NCBI RefSeq assembly: GCF_030445035.2
Contig: NC_080699.1
Location: forward strand, 6,510,001 to 6,574,000
Source of the DNA: Dasypus novemcinctus
Lineage: Eukaryota; Chordata; Mammalia; Cingulata; Dasypodidae
Direction: 5' to 3'
DNA length: 64,000 nucleotides
Numbering within the stretch: position 1 is the stretch's first letter; each line of letters begins with the position of its first letter. A program made the position numbers and the translations under genes. Positions 12,417 to 23,509 of this stretch are shown here, in pieces. The notes under the pieces are model-generated. The model was given only the letters and a program-made list of their open reading frames with translations. It had not been told where the DNA came from and did no database searches.

Positions 12417-12520
12417 TAGGGAAGCCAATGTGGCTCGGTGGCCAAGTGCTGGCTTCTCACATACGAGGTCTGGGTTCAATTCTTGGCCCCCAAGCACCTC
12501 AAAAAAATAAAGATAATAAA
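12417..12520 (+). mobile_element. SINE head, second monomer
   Basis: A second tRNA-like head (GAAGCCAATGTGGCTCGGTG, then GGTCTGGGTTCAATTC) ends in AAAAAAATAAAG. It follows directly on the tail of the previous monomer, so it is either an insertion into that tail or a dimer. Confidence 0.8.
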
Positions 12521-12949
12521 TTGCTTATTCACAAACAGCGTTTGGAGTGATGGGGGGAAAAGAGCTTCATAAAAGGAAAAGAAGATGTACTCATGTGGAG
12601 TGTTTTCCAGCTTTTAGGATGTCACTGTCGCATTACCACAAAAACACTTCAGGTTGCTGGACAGCTCTCCTTTAAGTATCTTTCTCACCACTATTGTTAT
12701 AAGAATGGCTGTGACCGTTAAGAGTCCAAATGTTAAAGTTGAAGAGGTGAAGTGGCAGCTAATGCTTTGCAGAATCCAAGGGCAGTACTCACTCGGGGAG
12801 CCCTGAGGCCTTCTCCTCAGCATTTCTTTGGGGAAGGTCCACAGCAGTTGCCAGCCAGTGTCCAAAGTCTCATGGACAGGGCAGTTTTCTTAAGTGCCTT
12901 GAGCAAGAAGGTTCCTCTCAAACTTCTGCAGAAATTCCAAGGAAAGCAG
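12521..12949. other. Intergenic DNA
   Basis: No supported feature. Overlapping frames of 83 codons on both strands lack recognisable domains. Confidence 0.4.
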
Positions 12950-13080
12950 ATTATTGATAGTCATCTATTCCCTATGCCCTGTTGTACTGATGAAGGAAAC
13001 TGAGGCACAGGAAGGTAAACAGACTTGTGGCTGAGCTGAGCTGATTAAAACCCAGGTGTCTTGACTGCCAGCTTTCTGCT
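12950..13080 (+). mobile_element. MIR fragment
   Basis: The MIR core pattern is visible: 'actgatgaaggaaactgaggcacaggaaggtaa', then 'gctgattaaaacccaggtgtcttgactgcc'. This is an ancient tRNA-derived mammalian SINE. Confidence 0.65.
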
Positions 13081-13659
13081 TTAGAGGCGTTCCTTTGTGA
13101 GCAGACAGGAAATATGACAAACCGTGGAAGGGAGAAGCATGAGGAGAGGTCATCAGAAAAGCTGCAAGACAGAGTGAAGGGCTGGACATCCAAGCAAGGG
13201 AGAAAGGAAACAGTGTTCTTAGTCATCAAGGACAAGAACGGAATTTGAGGAAAGACAACGTTCAACAGCTCTGCATTCAATTTCACAGAGTAAATAGATA
13301 GCAAACCCAAATCACACGCCTTCTTAAAACTGAGAAGCTTTACAGGTATTATCTGAACTTCACCCTAAAAAGGCCTAGACATGTCCTCGTGGCATTGACA
13401 GCCAGTGATGACTGCAACCAACCCACTGCTGGGTGCTGTGAGCTATAGACTGGGATAAGATCAGTAACTTGACCATCCCCAGATGGTCTCAAAGGAGCTG
13501 TCACAGCTAGTCCAGGACAGAACACTTTTGAGGGAAGACTGTAACGAAAGTGTTCCTTATAAATAATATGTACTTGGTGAAGTCCACAATAATGACTAGA
13601 GTGACACAGTATAATCACTAGACACTTCGTTTTATTTTCCCCCTGTGTACAAAGGCTTT
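13081..13659. other. Intergenic DNA
   Basis: No supported gene. Open frames on both strands are short and mutually overlapping. Confidence 0.4.
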
Positions 13660-13772
13660 CCTTTTTTTTATGATTTATTTTATTTATTTATTTCTCCCCC
13701 ACCCCTTATTGCTTGCACTTACTGTCTGCTTTCTGTGCCTGTTCATTGTGTGCTTGTCTTCTTTTTAGGAGA
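13660..13772 (-). mobile_element. Truncated antisense SINE tail
   Basis: A T-rich start with ATTTATTTATTTCTCCCCCACCCC, followed by CTGTCTGCT and GTTCATTGTGTGCTTGTCTTC, is the reverse of the DAS-type SINE tail. The tRNA-like head is missing. Confidence 0.7.
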
Positions 13773-14329
13773 TACATACATGTAAGCCACCTTAGAGTAT
13801 GGGATGGAGTCAAGTCTGAAAGAAAACATAACATATTTTTAGCTTGAAGGATATATGTAAACATTTAGGTCCATGGTATGTGGACCTCCTTCCCTGAGCC
13901 CCGTAGTGTTAAAGGCAAACCCAAAAACAATTGAGAGTTTTGAAAAAAATAATGTGCTTCCGGCTACTACAATTGTTCAGGCACAGACTAGGCAACCACT
14001 AAATTGGGATTGCTTTCTTCCATCTCTCCCTCCTCTGCTCTTCTTCTTTCCTCCTCCTCCTTCTTTTTAACCTTTTAAATATCACGTCACAGGGACCCGG
14101 GGGGCCAGGATTGAATTAAGAATTCTCAGGCCCCCAGGAACGCAGCAGCGCAAGGAGAGCCGGTCCCTGGCCCTGCTCCCGAGCCTGCAGGCTGTGGCTT
14201 GCCTGTGCGCTTTCTACCTGACTCCAAACCACACAAAGAGGCCTTGTGTGCACATGTTCAATACTGAAAATGTCACAGAAGCTTAAAGAGAAACCCTCGT
14301 CATTCCACCACCATAAAGATGTAAGCACA
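13773..14329. other. Intergenic DNA with a pyrimidine-rich tract
   Basis: A CT-rich tract (about 14015-14070) is the only notable structure. No gene evidence. Confidence 0.4.
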
Positions 14330-14620
14330 CAGAGATATACTTTAAGTTTGCTTCTAATAGTGCAAAATTGGTAACAGTAAAAATTTTAAGACAAGCAATT
14401 GGATAAATGACATTTAGTACAGCTATTCAAAGGACTATTATTATAACTTGTTCAATGTTTGCTTGAGATGAAAAATATTCACACTATATTGTTAAATTTT
14501 GATGTTGGTTAGTTATAGTATATATAAAATGATCCCATGTGTATTAAATATATATTTAACACACAAAAAAAGTCATACTTCATTGATAAATTAGAAGGCT
14601 GGTTAACTATAGTATGTGCA
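14330..14620 (+). mobile_element. Old L1 3'UTR fragment
   Basis: Phrases such as 'gtgcaaaattggtaacag', 'caattggataaatgacatttagtac' and 'gatcccatgtgtattaaat' follow the layout of mammalian L1M 3'UTRs on the sense strand. Confidence 0.55.
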
Positions 14621-14689
14621 TTACAATCCCGCGTTTGTGTTATGGTGTAGCGATAAAGGCACTGTCTTTGTGATTCATCAAACCTCCTG

Positions 14690-14860
14690 GCTTTCCCCAC
14701 TTACCTAGATAATAGTGTAACATCACCAGCCTCTCTAAGTCCAGTTTCTTCATCAATAAGATGAGGATAACCACATGTATCTTGCATATTTGGGTGAATA
14801 TTGAAGATGATATATTTAGGATACCTAGAACATCAATGAATGATAGTGTTATTACATGTA
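14690..14860 (+). mobile_element. MIR fragment
   Basis: The order 'cctctctaagtccagtttcttcatc', 'aataagatgaggataa', then 'tacctagaacatcaatgaatg' matches MIR. It lies between two L1-like pieces. Confidence 0.6.
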
Positions 14861-14879
14861 GATTATATTTTACATGTGA

Positions 14880-15125
14880 TTGGTATCATCTGTCTCCTTC
14901 TCTCTCTCTTTCACACACACTCACCCACGTACACACACATTCACAATACCTAGAAGGAGATTTAGCAAGAGATTAATAATAATATTATCTCTGGGCAGTG
15001 GATTTCAGGGTGTGTTTTTAGCTTTTGATTATTTTTGTTTTTGCTTAACTACATTTTTTATGTTAAGCTATTTTAATTATTTACAACAAATGTATTTTTA
15101 AATGCAATAAAATCTTTATACATAG
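14880..15125 (+). mobile_element. Old L1 3' end with (CA)n-like tract
   Basis: A short CACACAC-rich tract (about 14910-14945) is followed by 'tatctctgggcagtggatttcagggtg' and a T-rich end closing in 'aataaaatctttatac', the layout of an L1M 3' terminus. Confidence 0.55.
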
Positions 15126-15548
15126 AGTTTACTACAATTATTTAGATGTGGGGTCATGAATGCTTGAACTCGGGCTGTGGCAATGGGAATGGAAAATTTG
15201 GGTAAAATATGAGAGACACATTGCTTATAAATGAGTGAGTGTGAAAGAAAGGAACAAGGACGATTCCTAGAGTAGTGGAGAAATTAAATTGGGAAAACAG
15301 GAACTGACTTGAGAGGTAGGAAAAGACTGGATTTGGTTCTGGATATATGAACTTGATTGGAACGCAAAAAACCAAGAGGAAATGTATAGTAGAGATGACG
15401 TGAGCAGAGGCAATGTCAGTCTAGAAAAATTGGCTTACAAATCTCTGAAACTTTATAGTGGAGGCAATCAAGGGAGAAGGAAAAGAAAAATTGAGCCTTA
15501 AGGAGTACCCAAAATTATAGGAAAAAGAGAAATCAGTCAAGGATAATA
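15126..15548. other. Intergenic purine-rich DNA
   Basis: AG-rich, possibly an old repeat, but I cannot assign the family. No gene evidence. Confidence 0.4.
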
Positions 15549-15562
15549 GAAGAGTAGTTAGA

Positions 15563-16002
15563 CCCAGAAGAACTGAGAGCAGTGACATAAACAGACATCT
15601 GTACACCAATGTTCAGCAGCATTATTCATGACTGCCAAAAGTTAGAAACAACCCAGGTGTCCATCAATAGAGGGCTGGATAAACAAACTGTGGTGTTTTT
15701 ACATGATGGAATATTATGCAGCTGTAAGAAGAAACGAAGTCATAAATTATATAGCAACATGAATGAACCTGGAGGACATCATGTTGAGCAAAACAAGCCA
15801 GACACAAAAGAACAAATAGTCTATGATTGCATTACTGTGAACCAAATATATTGTGTAGCATACTGTATGATTTAAAAAAATTTATAGATATCCAATACAT
15901 TTTATTGAGAAATGTATGTTTTTATTCAACTGTGTTTTCTTTTTAGTTTTTAATGTTTATATTTCCAATTATTAAATGTACAAAATAAAGGTTAAAGAAA
16001 AG
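15563..16002 (+). mobile_element. 5'-truncated L1 with 14-bp target-site duplication
   Basis: The body reads as an L1 3' region in sense orientation: 'caccaatgttcagcagcattattcatgac', 'gaaacaacccaggtgtccatcaatag' and 'tgatggaatattatgcagc'. It ends in an AATAAAG-type A-rich tail and is flanked by the direct repeat gaagagtagttaga at 15549-15562 and 16003-16016. This marks a single target-primed insertion. Confidence 0.9.
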
Positions 16003-16264
16003 GAAGAGTAGTTAGAGCAGTAATTCCAAAATTTGGTGAACCAGAGATGGGAAAGAGTTCTGTGCTCAAATAGGAGAGTAGTTTAAAAAGTTTAACACTT
16101 GGGTGTGCAAAGAAAATATAGATTTTTTTCTGATTTGCTTTTTTACAAGTTTCTACCCCACTAAGTACCTTGGGAAGGTTAGGAAAGGAGGAAGTAATAA
16201 CTTTAATTTGCCTATTAATTGTATCTGAACTTCTTCAGATAAATCCTCCTTCAGATTTCTGTTT

Positions 16265-17440
16265 CCTTCCCCTGCCCCCCTTTTTCATTGTGGTAAAATA
16301 CCTGTGACTTAAAATTTACTACTTTAACCATACTGAAGAGCACAATTCAGTGGCATGTAGTCCGGCCACAAGACTGTGTAACCATCATCACTATTTCCAG
16401 AACATTTTCATCACCCCAAACTGCTCATTAAGCAGTAACTTCCCATTTCCCACTTGCCAGGTCCTGGCAACCCCTATTCTACCGTTTGACTCTATGAATC
16501 ACCTTTTCTAGACACCTAAGATCAGTGGAATCGTACAGTAATTGCCCCTTTGTGTCTGGCTTATTTCACTAGCGTGTTTTCAAGGTTTGTCTATATCGCA
16601 GCCTGCATCAGAACTTCATTCCTGTTAAGACCGGCTATTCCATGGTCTGCACATACCACGTTTGCTCTCCTTTCCTCTGTTAATAGACATGGGGTCGTTT
16701 CCATCTTTTGGAAATTGTGACTAATGCCACCGTGAACACTGATGTGCAAGCACCTGTTTGTGTCCCTGTGTTCAGTTTGGGGGGTATAGACCTAGGAGAG
16801 CAATTGCTGCCTCGTGTGGTCGTTCTGTGTTTACCCTATTGAGGGCCCACCAAACGGCTTCCCAAGAGGCTGCATCGTCTGCCATTCCCACCAGGAAGGC
16901 CGAGGGTTCCAGGCTCTCCACGTAACGACCGACACTTGTTATTTTCATGTTTTGGGGTTTTTGGGTTTTTTTTGTGTGTTTTGTTTTTTTTCAAGTACAC
17001 CTATCCTGTGGCTATGAAGTGATATCTTACTGCAATTTTGATTTATATTTCCCTAATCCTGAGTAATGTTGAGCATCTTTTCATGCACCTGTTGGTCATT
17101 CGTGTATCATCTTTGGAGAAATGTCATTCAAGTCCTCTGCCTGTTTTTAGGTCGGGTTGCTCATTTTTCCGCTGTTTAGTTGTAGGAGTTCTTTTCACAT
17201 TCTGGATTCTAATCTCTCATCAGATTTATGATTCGAGAACGTTTTCTCCCATTCCGCGGGCTGTCTTTTCACTCTCTTGACAGAGCCCTTGGACGCACAC
17301 AGGTTTTTCATTTTGATGAAGTCCCATTTATCCTTTTCTTCTCTATGGGTTGGATCATACTTAAGAAACCGCTGCCACATCCAAGGTCACGTAGATTTCC
17401 CCCTGTGTTTTCTTTTAATACTTCTACAGTTGTGTCTCTT
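16265..17440 (-). mobile_element. Old antisense L1 3' end
   Basis: In plus orientation the text follows the reversed L1M 3' region: 'ttgtggtaaaatacctgtgac', 'gagcacaattcagtggcatg', 'ccatcttttggaaattgtgac', 'gctgcatcgtctgccattccc', 'tgagtaatgttgagcatcttttcatg' and 'ttttctcccattc'. It reaches into the ORF2 end near 17230-17440. Heavily diverged. Confidence 0.75.
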
Positions 17441-18420
17441 AAATCCTCCCTGTCCCCTCTCAACTTGCATCCAGACACAAGTTCTGCCAAGGGGCGGGGT
17501 TCGCATGCAGCGTGCGACAATTGTGTACTGTGCGTCTCCTCCAAACTCAGCCTTCCGTGGCCTCACATTGGTAGCTTGAAACCAGCCACGGAGGGTAAGA
17601 TTTACACCATAGAAACTGGCATATGCTGTGAAGGAACCCTTTTTTCTGCAGGCTCGGTCAGCAGTTAGCCGCCCTCCACTCTGGACAGGCCTTGTGGTCA
17701 AGGACAGGAGGACGTCGCCTTCTCCACTGGGGCTGCCTGAGGCTGGCCCCTGGGCTCAGGCCCTCCCTCCGCTGTGGTGACCACGCTCCGCGGCCCCACC
17801 TTGGCCCCAGGGGACCCTCGGGGGCGCTCCCTTCCTCCACCTCCCCAACCTGCTGGCTCCCTCCTGCTATTTCCCCACCTCCCCCTGCCCTGGGGAAATG
17901 CCTGGTCCTTCCCACGCCATCCGGGAACTCAGACAGGTGCTGACTTGCCAAGCTAGACGCCCTGCAGCCTGCCTGTCTAAAGCGGAGCTGCCCCCTGCCC
18001 CGTTCACCCCGATGCGGCCCCTCCACGTTGGTGCAGTGTTTTCCCAGGGCTCCCATCAGGACCTGGAGCGAAGGACAGGCTGCGCTGGCTCTTCCCTGAG
18101 CAGGCTCACCAGCCCCGCCCCAGGATCTCGGCCTGAGGCTGACCTTGCACTTGGTCCTCCTGGCCCTGACTTCTTCCCACTCTCCTCCGGGCCGGAGGGT
18201 CAGGCTGTCCTTCCTCCCTGAGACCCCCAGGTCTCCACCTGAGGCCGATGCTGACCTCAGCTTTCCACAAAGCCGGGCGCTGGACACCACTGTCTTCCCA
18301 GGTCCCAGGGAGAAGTCACCCGACAGCAAGAGACGCCTTTGCCAACCGCCTGCCCACTCGCCTGCCCCAGAAACCCCAAGGAGGGAGCCCTCGGGCAACA
18401 ATATTTCTAGGAATGGAAAG
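17441..18420. other. GC-rich unassigned segment
   Basis: GC content rises sharply at about 17640 and falls again near 18400. An uninterrupted minus-strand frame of 275 codons (17658-18485) and several plus-strand frames all cross it, as expected from stop-poor GC-rich DNA. The predicted residues are low-complexity (G, R, S, P, A) with no recognised domain. An orphan CpG-rich region or a diverged repeat are both possible. Confidence 0.4.
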
Positions 18421-19040
18421 ACATTCGAAAATAAATGTTTAACGTTACCCCATGACCTACGTTTTAGAGATGTGCTAATAAACAAAGGTCAATCAGATTC
18501 CTGTACTGTGAGAAGGTTTAGGGCTGTGAATACACTTACCTGCACAGTGAATTTCCAAAAGAGTGATACGGTGGGCAGCATTTCTCTAAGTTATCTGATG
18601 AAGGGAAACATTTTTTAACGATCATCTTGTGGAACCAACGTTCTATAAACAAACTTTTGGAATCACTCGGTTACTCAGGAGAACCAAAATAGTGTAGCAG
18701 CCAAGAGACAGAGAGGAGAGAATTTTCTAGAGGGAAAGGATAGCTTGTGCTTAGGCGTCTCCTTTGTCTCATAGAACCAGAATAATTTCTATTAGAGGTG
18801 GTAAACTGGCATTGATCGAACAGGTCATCCAAGAGTAGATACACTGACCTATTCGAACGCCAAGAGCTCGAAGTAGCTCCACTTTTCCCCCTGACAATTT
18901 AGTAATTCATCCAGTAGAACATGAATAGTGTCAGAGACTGAATATGCTAATGAAACTTTGAAAGTGCTTAGTTTAATCCTGTCCAGCAATTTATGCGACG
19001 GGAAAATCAGAAAGAAGCCATCCTGTAGGGAAGGAGACTG
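18421..19040. other. Intergenic DNA
   Basis: AT-rich sequence without recognisable coding or repeat structure. Confidence 0.4.
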
Positions 19041-19964
19041 CACTCGAGGGACCCTGCTTTGCCTTTACATGCTCTGGCTTCTCCCTCGCCGATTCTTACT
19101 TCGTCCTCCACCCCGCAGCACCAGACAGGAAGCGTCAAGCTGACGTTCCGACAGGTGTTTATTTTAGCAGCTGAAACGATCCTTCCGTCCTTCTGCTGGC
19201 ATTCAAGTTCATCTCCACCACTCCAGAAAGCGGCCAAACGTGGTGGGGACAGGGACAGCCCCTCAGCCATCATCCCAAGGGGAGGCTGCAGCCAGGGGCC
19301 TGCTGTCCTGCCAGCCCAGGGCCCCTGGGCACGCCGCACGGCCCGACGGAGGGACACCCCAGCCTGTCCCCAGAGGGTTGCCATGGAGAGACGAGGCTGG
19401 CGCCAGGCCCAGCCTCACCAAACGGGAGCATTTGGGGCCATCTGCACAGCCTGCCAGGGACAAAGGAAAACAGAGTAAACCCCTTTCAGCATGCAAGACG
19501 TTCCGTGCACAAAAATACGATTTTCTTCCCAAAGAGTAGTCTTTTCTACTCTGATGCTAGGCGTTCAAAACAGCCCAAGGAGTATCAACAGCCGTGCAGC
19601 CCATCACGCAGCTGGGAAACACTGGCCTCGGCTGCTAGTTCGGCTCGCGGTTTTACTGTACTTTTTTTCAAGGGAGGGTGACTGGAGAAAGGAGAGGAGA
19701 GCATCCTCAGGAGATGGCGCTCCACGAACCAAGGCGGGTCCTGCCCGGCAGGCCAGCGGCCCGTGGACACTGCAGCGCAGCGCCGGTGGGAGGCGCAGGT
19801 GCACGGGCAGGGCTGCGCTCAGGAGGGACCGGGGCACGCCGAGCACAGGCTGCCGGAGAGAACAGGGGCCACCGAGACGCTTCAGCACGCAGCGACAGAC
19901 GCCCAGATAGAAGGGCAGAGGGATAATGACGAGAGAGGAGAGCGGCGCCGGCCAACACTCCTCC
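19041..19964. other. Second GC-rich unassigned segment
   Basis: GC-rich with scattered CpGs, most densely at about 19750-19880. Overlapping frames on both strands encode low-complexity P/A/R/G-rich peptides and I recognise no domain. Confidence 0.4.
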
Positions 19965-20580
19965 TTTTGTTTTGTTTTGTTTTTTCTTTCTTTTTTTAAA
20001 GTTTTTATTATGTATTTTTTGAAGATACATAGATCACAAAAAACGGTACATTAAAAAATATAAGAGGCTCCCACGTACCCCACACCCCACACCCCCACTC
20101 CTCCCACATCAACAACCTCTTTCATCATTGTGGCACATTCACTGCATTTGGTGAATACATTTTGGAGCACTGCTGCACCACATGGATCATAGTTTATATT
20201 GTAGTTTACGCTCCCCCAGTCCATTCAGTGGGTTATGGCAGGCATATAATGTCCAGCATCTGTCCCTGCAGTATCATTCAGGAAAACTCCAAGTCCTGAA
20301 AATGCCCCCACATCACACCTCTTCCTCCCTCTCCCTGCCCTCAGCAACTCCCATGGCCACTGCCTCAACATCAATGCTACAATTTCTTCCATTACTGGTC
20401 ACAGTAGCTCTATAGTAGAATACCAGTAAGTCCACTTTAATCCATACTCTATTCCTCCATCCTGTGGACCCTGGGATGATGATGTCCTCTCCACCTATCT
20501 ATCGAGAGGGGGCTTAGATCCCACGTGGCTGATGGATGTGATTCTCCTGCTTGCAGTTGTAGGCACTTGCTCCTTCTCAT
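19965..20580 (-). mobile_element. Antisense L1 3' end
   Basis: It opens with a TTTTGTTTTG/T-rich tail, then 'gatacatagatcacaaaaaacg' and 'caacaacctctttcatcattgtggcac'. The same text, reversed, appears in the sense copy at 22969-23499, and its first part in the short copy at 45848-45988. The 5' limit near 20580 is approximate. Confidence 0.8.
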
Positions 20581-20630
20581 ACGAGGGGACCAGAGCACCT
20601 GGGGGTCGGCAGCGCTCAGGAAGCAGTTAC

Positions 20631-21056
20631 AGGGGAAGCGGACTTGGCCCAGTGGTTAGGGCGTCCGTCTACCACATGGGAGGTCTGCGGTTCAAACTCG
20701 GGGCCTCCTTGACCCGTGTGGAGCTGGCCCACGTGCAGTGCTGATGCGCGCAAGGAGTGCCCTGCCATGCAGGGGTGTCCCCCACGTAGGGGAGCCCCAC
20801 GCGCAAGGAGTGCACCCCGTAAGGAGAGCCGCCCAGCGCGAAAGAAAGTGCAGCCTGCCCAGGAATGGTACTGCACACATGGAGAGCTGACACAACAAGA
20901 AGACGCAGCAAAAAGAGACAGAGATTCCCGTGCCGCTGACAACAACAGAAGCGGACAAAAAAGAAAAGAACACACAGCAAATGGACACAGAGAATGGACA
21001 ACTGGGGCGGGGGGAGGGAAGGGGAGAGAAATAAGTAAAATAAATCTTTAAAAAAA
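20631..21056 (+). mobile_element. Full-length DAS-type SINE with 13-bp target-site duplication
   Basis: A complete copy. The tRNA-like head has A box GGCCCAGTGGTTAGGGCGTC and B box GGTTCAAACTC. The body carries the CGCAAGGAGTGC repeats and 'gcgaaagaaagtgcagcctg'. A purine-rich segment (ACAACAGAAGCGGACAAA) precedes the AAATAAATCTTTAAAA tail. The direct repeat aggaagcagttac flanks it (20618-20630, 21057-21069). The perfect duplication and good body conservation point to a fairly young insertion. Confidence 0.95.
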
Positions 21057-21069
21057 AGGAAGCAGTTAC

Positions 21070-21536
21070 GGGACGCCCAGGGCCCTTTGGGGCACACGAC
21101 AGAGCCTCTCGTCTCTCAGGACCTTCACGGACGCCTGGGCTCCTCAGTCCCTTCGGGGTCTCCTGGATGCCTCTCTGCTCCCCGCAGGCACTAAGGCCAG
21201 GACTCCTGCGGCGCAGGGGCCCCTGCCTGGAAGTGCCCCACAGGCATTGCCCCACCTGGGCAGTGTAGTGTCAGGGGCTTCCCGAAAAACAAGGACAACG
21301 CCTGGGGCGCAGGCGCCAGGAAGGGGTTCCAAGCAGGTGGCCCAGCCTGGAAAACAGACCCGCAGAGTGAGCGGGCAGCAGAGGCTCAGACAACGGCTGT
21401 GGGCAGATCCCCTAAAGGAGCCCCCCTTTCATGAGGGGTGGAGGAGGGGCAGCTGCGGCAGGAGGGCAGGACGAGCCCTTGAAAGCCAGCAACTGCCCCC
21501 AAACTACCACAGGACAAAATTCTCTGATAAAAATGC
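21070..21536. other. GC-rich intergenic segment
   Basis: Moderately GC-rich. Short frames encode low-complexity peptides and no gene is recognised. Confidence 0.35.
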
Positions 21537-21547
21537 CACATGAGCTC

Positions 21548-21887
21548 TTTTTTTTAACTTTTTTTTAATCCTCCCCCTTCCAACTTTCTGCGTGCTGTCT
21601 GCTCTCTGTGTCCATTCGCTCTTCTGTGTCTGTATTTATTTTATTTCCCCTCCCCCCTTGCAGCTTGCTTGCTGCCTGCTCTCTGTGTCCATTCCTGCAC
21701 GCTCTTCCGTGTCCTTGCCTGTCTCCCGTCTTTATTGCATCACCTTGCTGAGTCGGCTTTCCGTGGCATCTGCAGGCTGGTGGCTCTCCACAGCATGCGG
21801 GCGAGCTGCCTTCACAAGGAGGCCCCTGGACATGAACCAAGGGCCTCCCATATGGTAGACGGGAACTCATCTGATTGATGAGCTTCC
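21548..21887 (-). mobile_element. Antisense SINE with 11-bp target-site duplication
   Basis: A T-rich start, two CTGTCTGCTCTCTGTGTCCATTC-like units, then an antisense head. It is flanked by cacatgagctc at 21537-21547 and 21888-21898. The body differs from the 20631 copy, so it belongs to another subfamily. Confidence 0.9.
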
Positions 21888-21898
21888 CACATGAGCTC

Positions 21899-22084
21899 CT
21901 TTTTGACTCGTATTCTGTCATTCACTCATGCCCTCAGTGTCCATTTAGTGAGTACTGTAGTGAATGCCATCCCCAGGAAACAAGCCACTGCTTAGCCAGA
22001 GGGAGCAGCTGGTTAGAGAGGAGCTGGGATGGTTCTCCTCTATGGCTGTGCTAGTGTGTTTGCTTATCCATATATGTATATGGA
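21899..22084. other. Short intergenic segment
   Basis: No recognised feature between the SINE duplication and the TCTA microsatellite. Confidence 0.3.
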
Positions 22085-22148
22085 TATCTATCTATCTGTC
22101 TATCTATCTATCTATCTATCTATCTGTCTGTCTGTCTGTCTGTCTGTC
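22085..22148. repeat. (TCTA)n/(TCTG)n microsatellite
   Basis: About 16 tetranucleotide units, first TCTA then TCTG. The flanking solo LTR begins exactly where it ends, and CTATCTATT-type text resumes after the LTR, so the LTR entered the microsatellite or its edge. Confidence 0.95.
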
Positions 22149-22704
22149 TATAGCAGTTTGATATTATTGATGTATTCCAAAAAGAAATATTGGATTATGT
22201 TTGTAAACTGATCTTTTCCTCTGGGCATATCAGATTATATTAGGTTCATAGGTTTACTTGATTAAGTAATTATGTAAATCTCTTGTGCCTGTAGGGCATT
22301 GAGTCCCTACCCTTTGGTGGGTGGGGAGTCACAAATAAAAGGCATGGCAAAGGACAGGGTTGGAGGGTTTTTGAGGTTGGAGTTTTGATGTTGGAATTTG
22401 ATGCTGATGCCTTAAGCCGGAGCCCTGGGAAGTAAGCTCACAGGAAAGAGAAGCCAGCCCCAGGAAGAAGGGAACCTTGACCCAGAGTAAAGCAAGCCCC
22501 AAGAAGGGAGGAACCCAGCAAGCCTGAACCCTCATAGACATTGACAGCCATCTTGCTCCAACACGTGAAAATAGACTGTGGTGAGGGAAGTAACTTATGC
22601 GTTATGGCTGGTATCTGTAAGCTCCTACCCCAAATAAATACTCTTTATAAAAACCAACCAATTTCTGGTATTTTGCATCAGCACCCCTTTGGCTGACTAA
22701 TACA
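22149..22704 (+). mobile_element. Solo LTR, MaLR-like
   Basis: About 556 bp starting TATAGCAGTTTGAT (degenerate TG start) and ending GGCTGACTAATACA. Internal signals typical of a mammalian LTR are present: an ATAAAAGGCATGGC TATA-like site near 22336 and an AATAAATACTC polyadenylation-like site near 22634. The GACTAATACA end is shared with the MaLR (ERVL-MaLR) group. Two other copies lie at 34226-34839 and 43490-44018. No internal retroviral genes accompany it. The 5-bp flanks are ctgtc and ctatc, one mismatch, inside a tetranucleotide repeat. Confidence 0.8.
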
Positions 22705-22710
22705 CTATCT

Positions 22711-22796
22711 ATTTTCAAAGAGGTACCAGAGATTGAACCCAGGACCTCATACCTGGGAAGCAGGCACTCAGCCACTTGTGCTCTATCTGCTTCCAA
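22711..22796 (-). mobile_element. Antisense SINE head fragment
   Basis: The reverse complement gives the tRNA-like head GGAAGCAGATAGAGCACAAG with a GGTCCTGGGTTCAATC B box. Truncated monomer. Confidence 0.75.
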
Positions 22797-22968
22797 TATT
22801 CTTTTCTATATAATGACAGTCTTAATAATGTGCAAACAGATTTGTGAAGTTCTCTCATATACATATACATGCATAAAGGGTACGACGAATTTTCAAAAAC
22901 AGACTGGATCTCAGAGCAGAACCATCACGCAGTGATGACGGTTATGCATGGCTCAAGCCTGGGACACC

Positions 22969-23499
22969 CATCCATCACCCATGTGGAATCTAAGCCCCTC
23001 TTGATCTAGAGGTGGAGGGGACATCACCATCCCAGGGTCCACAGAATGGAGGAATAAAGTATGGACTAGAGTGGACTTACTGATATTCTACTACAAAACT
23101 ATTGTGACAAGGAATAGAAGATATTTTAGCATTGAGGTGGAGAAAGTGACCACAGTAGTTGCTGAGGGCAGGAAGAGGGAAGAAGAGACGTGATGGGGCA
23201 TTTTTGGGATTTTGAGTTGTCCTTAACGATATTGCAGGATCAGGTGCTGGACTTTATATATCCTGCCATAACCCACTGAATGTACTGGGAGAGAGTGTGA
23301 ACTACAGGGTAAACTATTATCTGTGTAGTGCAGCAGTGCCCCAAAATGTGTTCAATGGGTGCAACGAGTGTGCCACAATGATGAGGGAGATTGTTGGTGG
23401 GGGAGGTAGGGGGTGTACAGGAACCTCTTATATTTTTAATGTAACATTTTTTGTGTGTGATGTATATATCTTCAAAAAAATACAATTAAAAAAAAAAGG
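22969..23499 (+). mobile_element. 5'-truncated sense L1 3' end with target-site duplication
   Basis: About 530 bp of L1 3'UTR ending in an A-rich tail (AATACAATTAAAAAAAAAA). It is flanked by ctgggacacc at 22959-22968 and 23500-23509. This copy reads as the sense version of the text at 19965-20580 and is useful for orienting the other fragments. Confidence 0.9.
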
Positions 23500-23509
23500 C
23501 TGGGACACC

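Noticed and set aside
22085..22148. A CRISPR-like regular array
   Set aside because: It is a simple tetranucleotide microsatellite with no spacers, in a mammalian genome.
22149..22704. A retroviral gene set next to the LTR
   Set aside because: No gag, pol or env-like frame lies beside any of the three LTR copies; each has its own flanking duplication, so all are solo LTRs.
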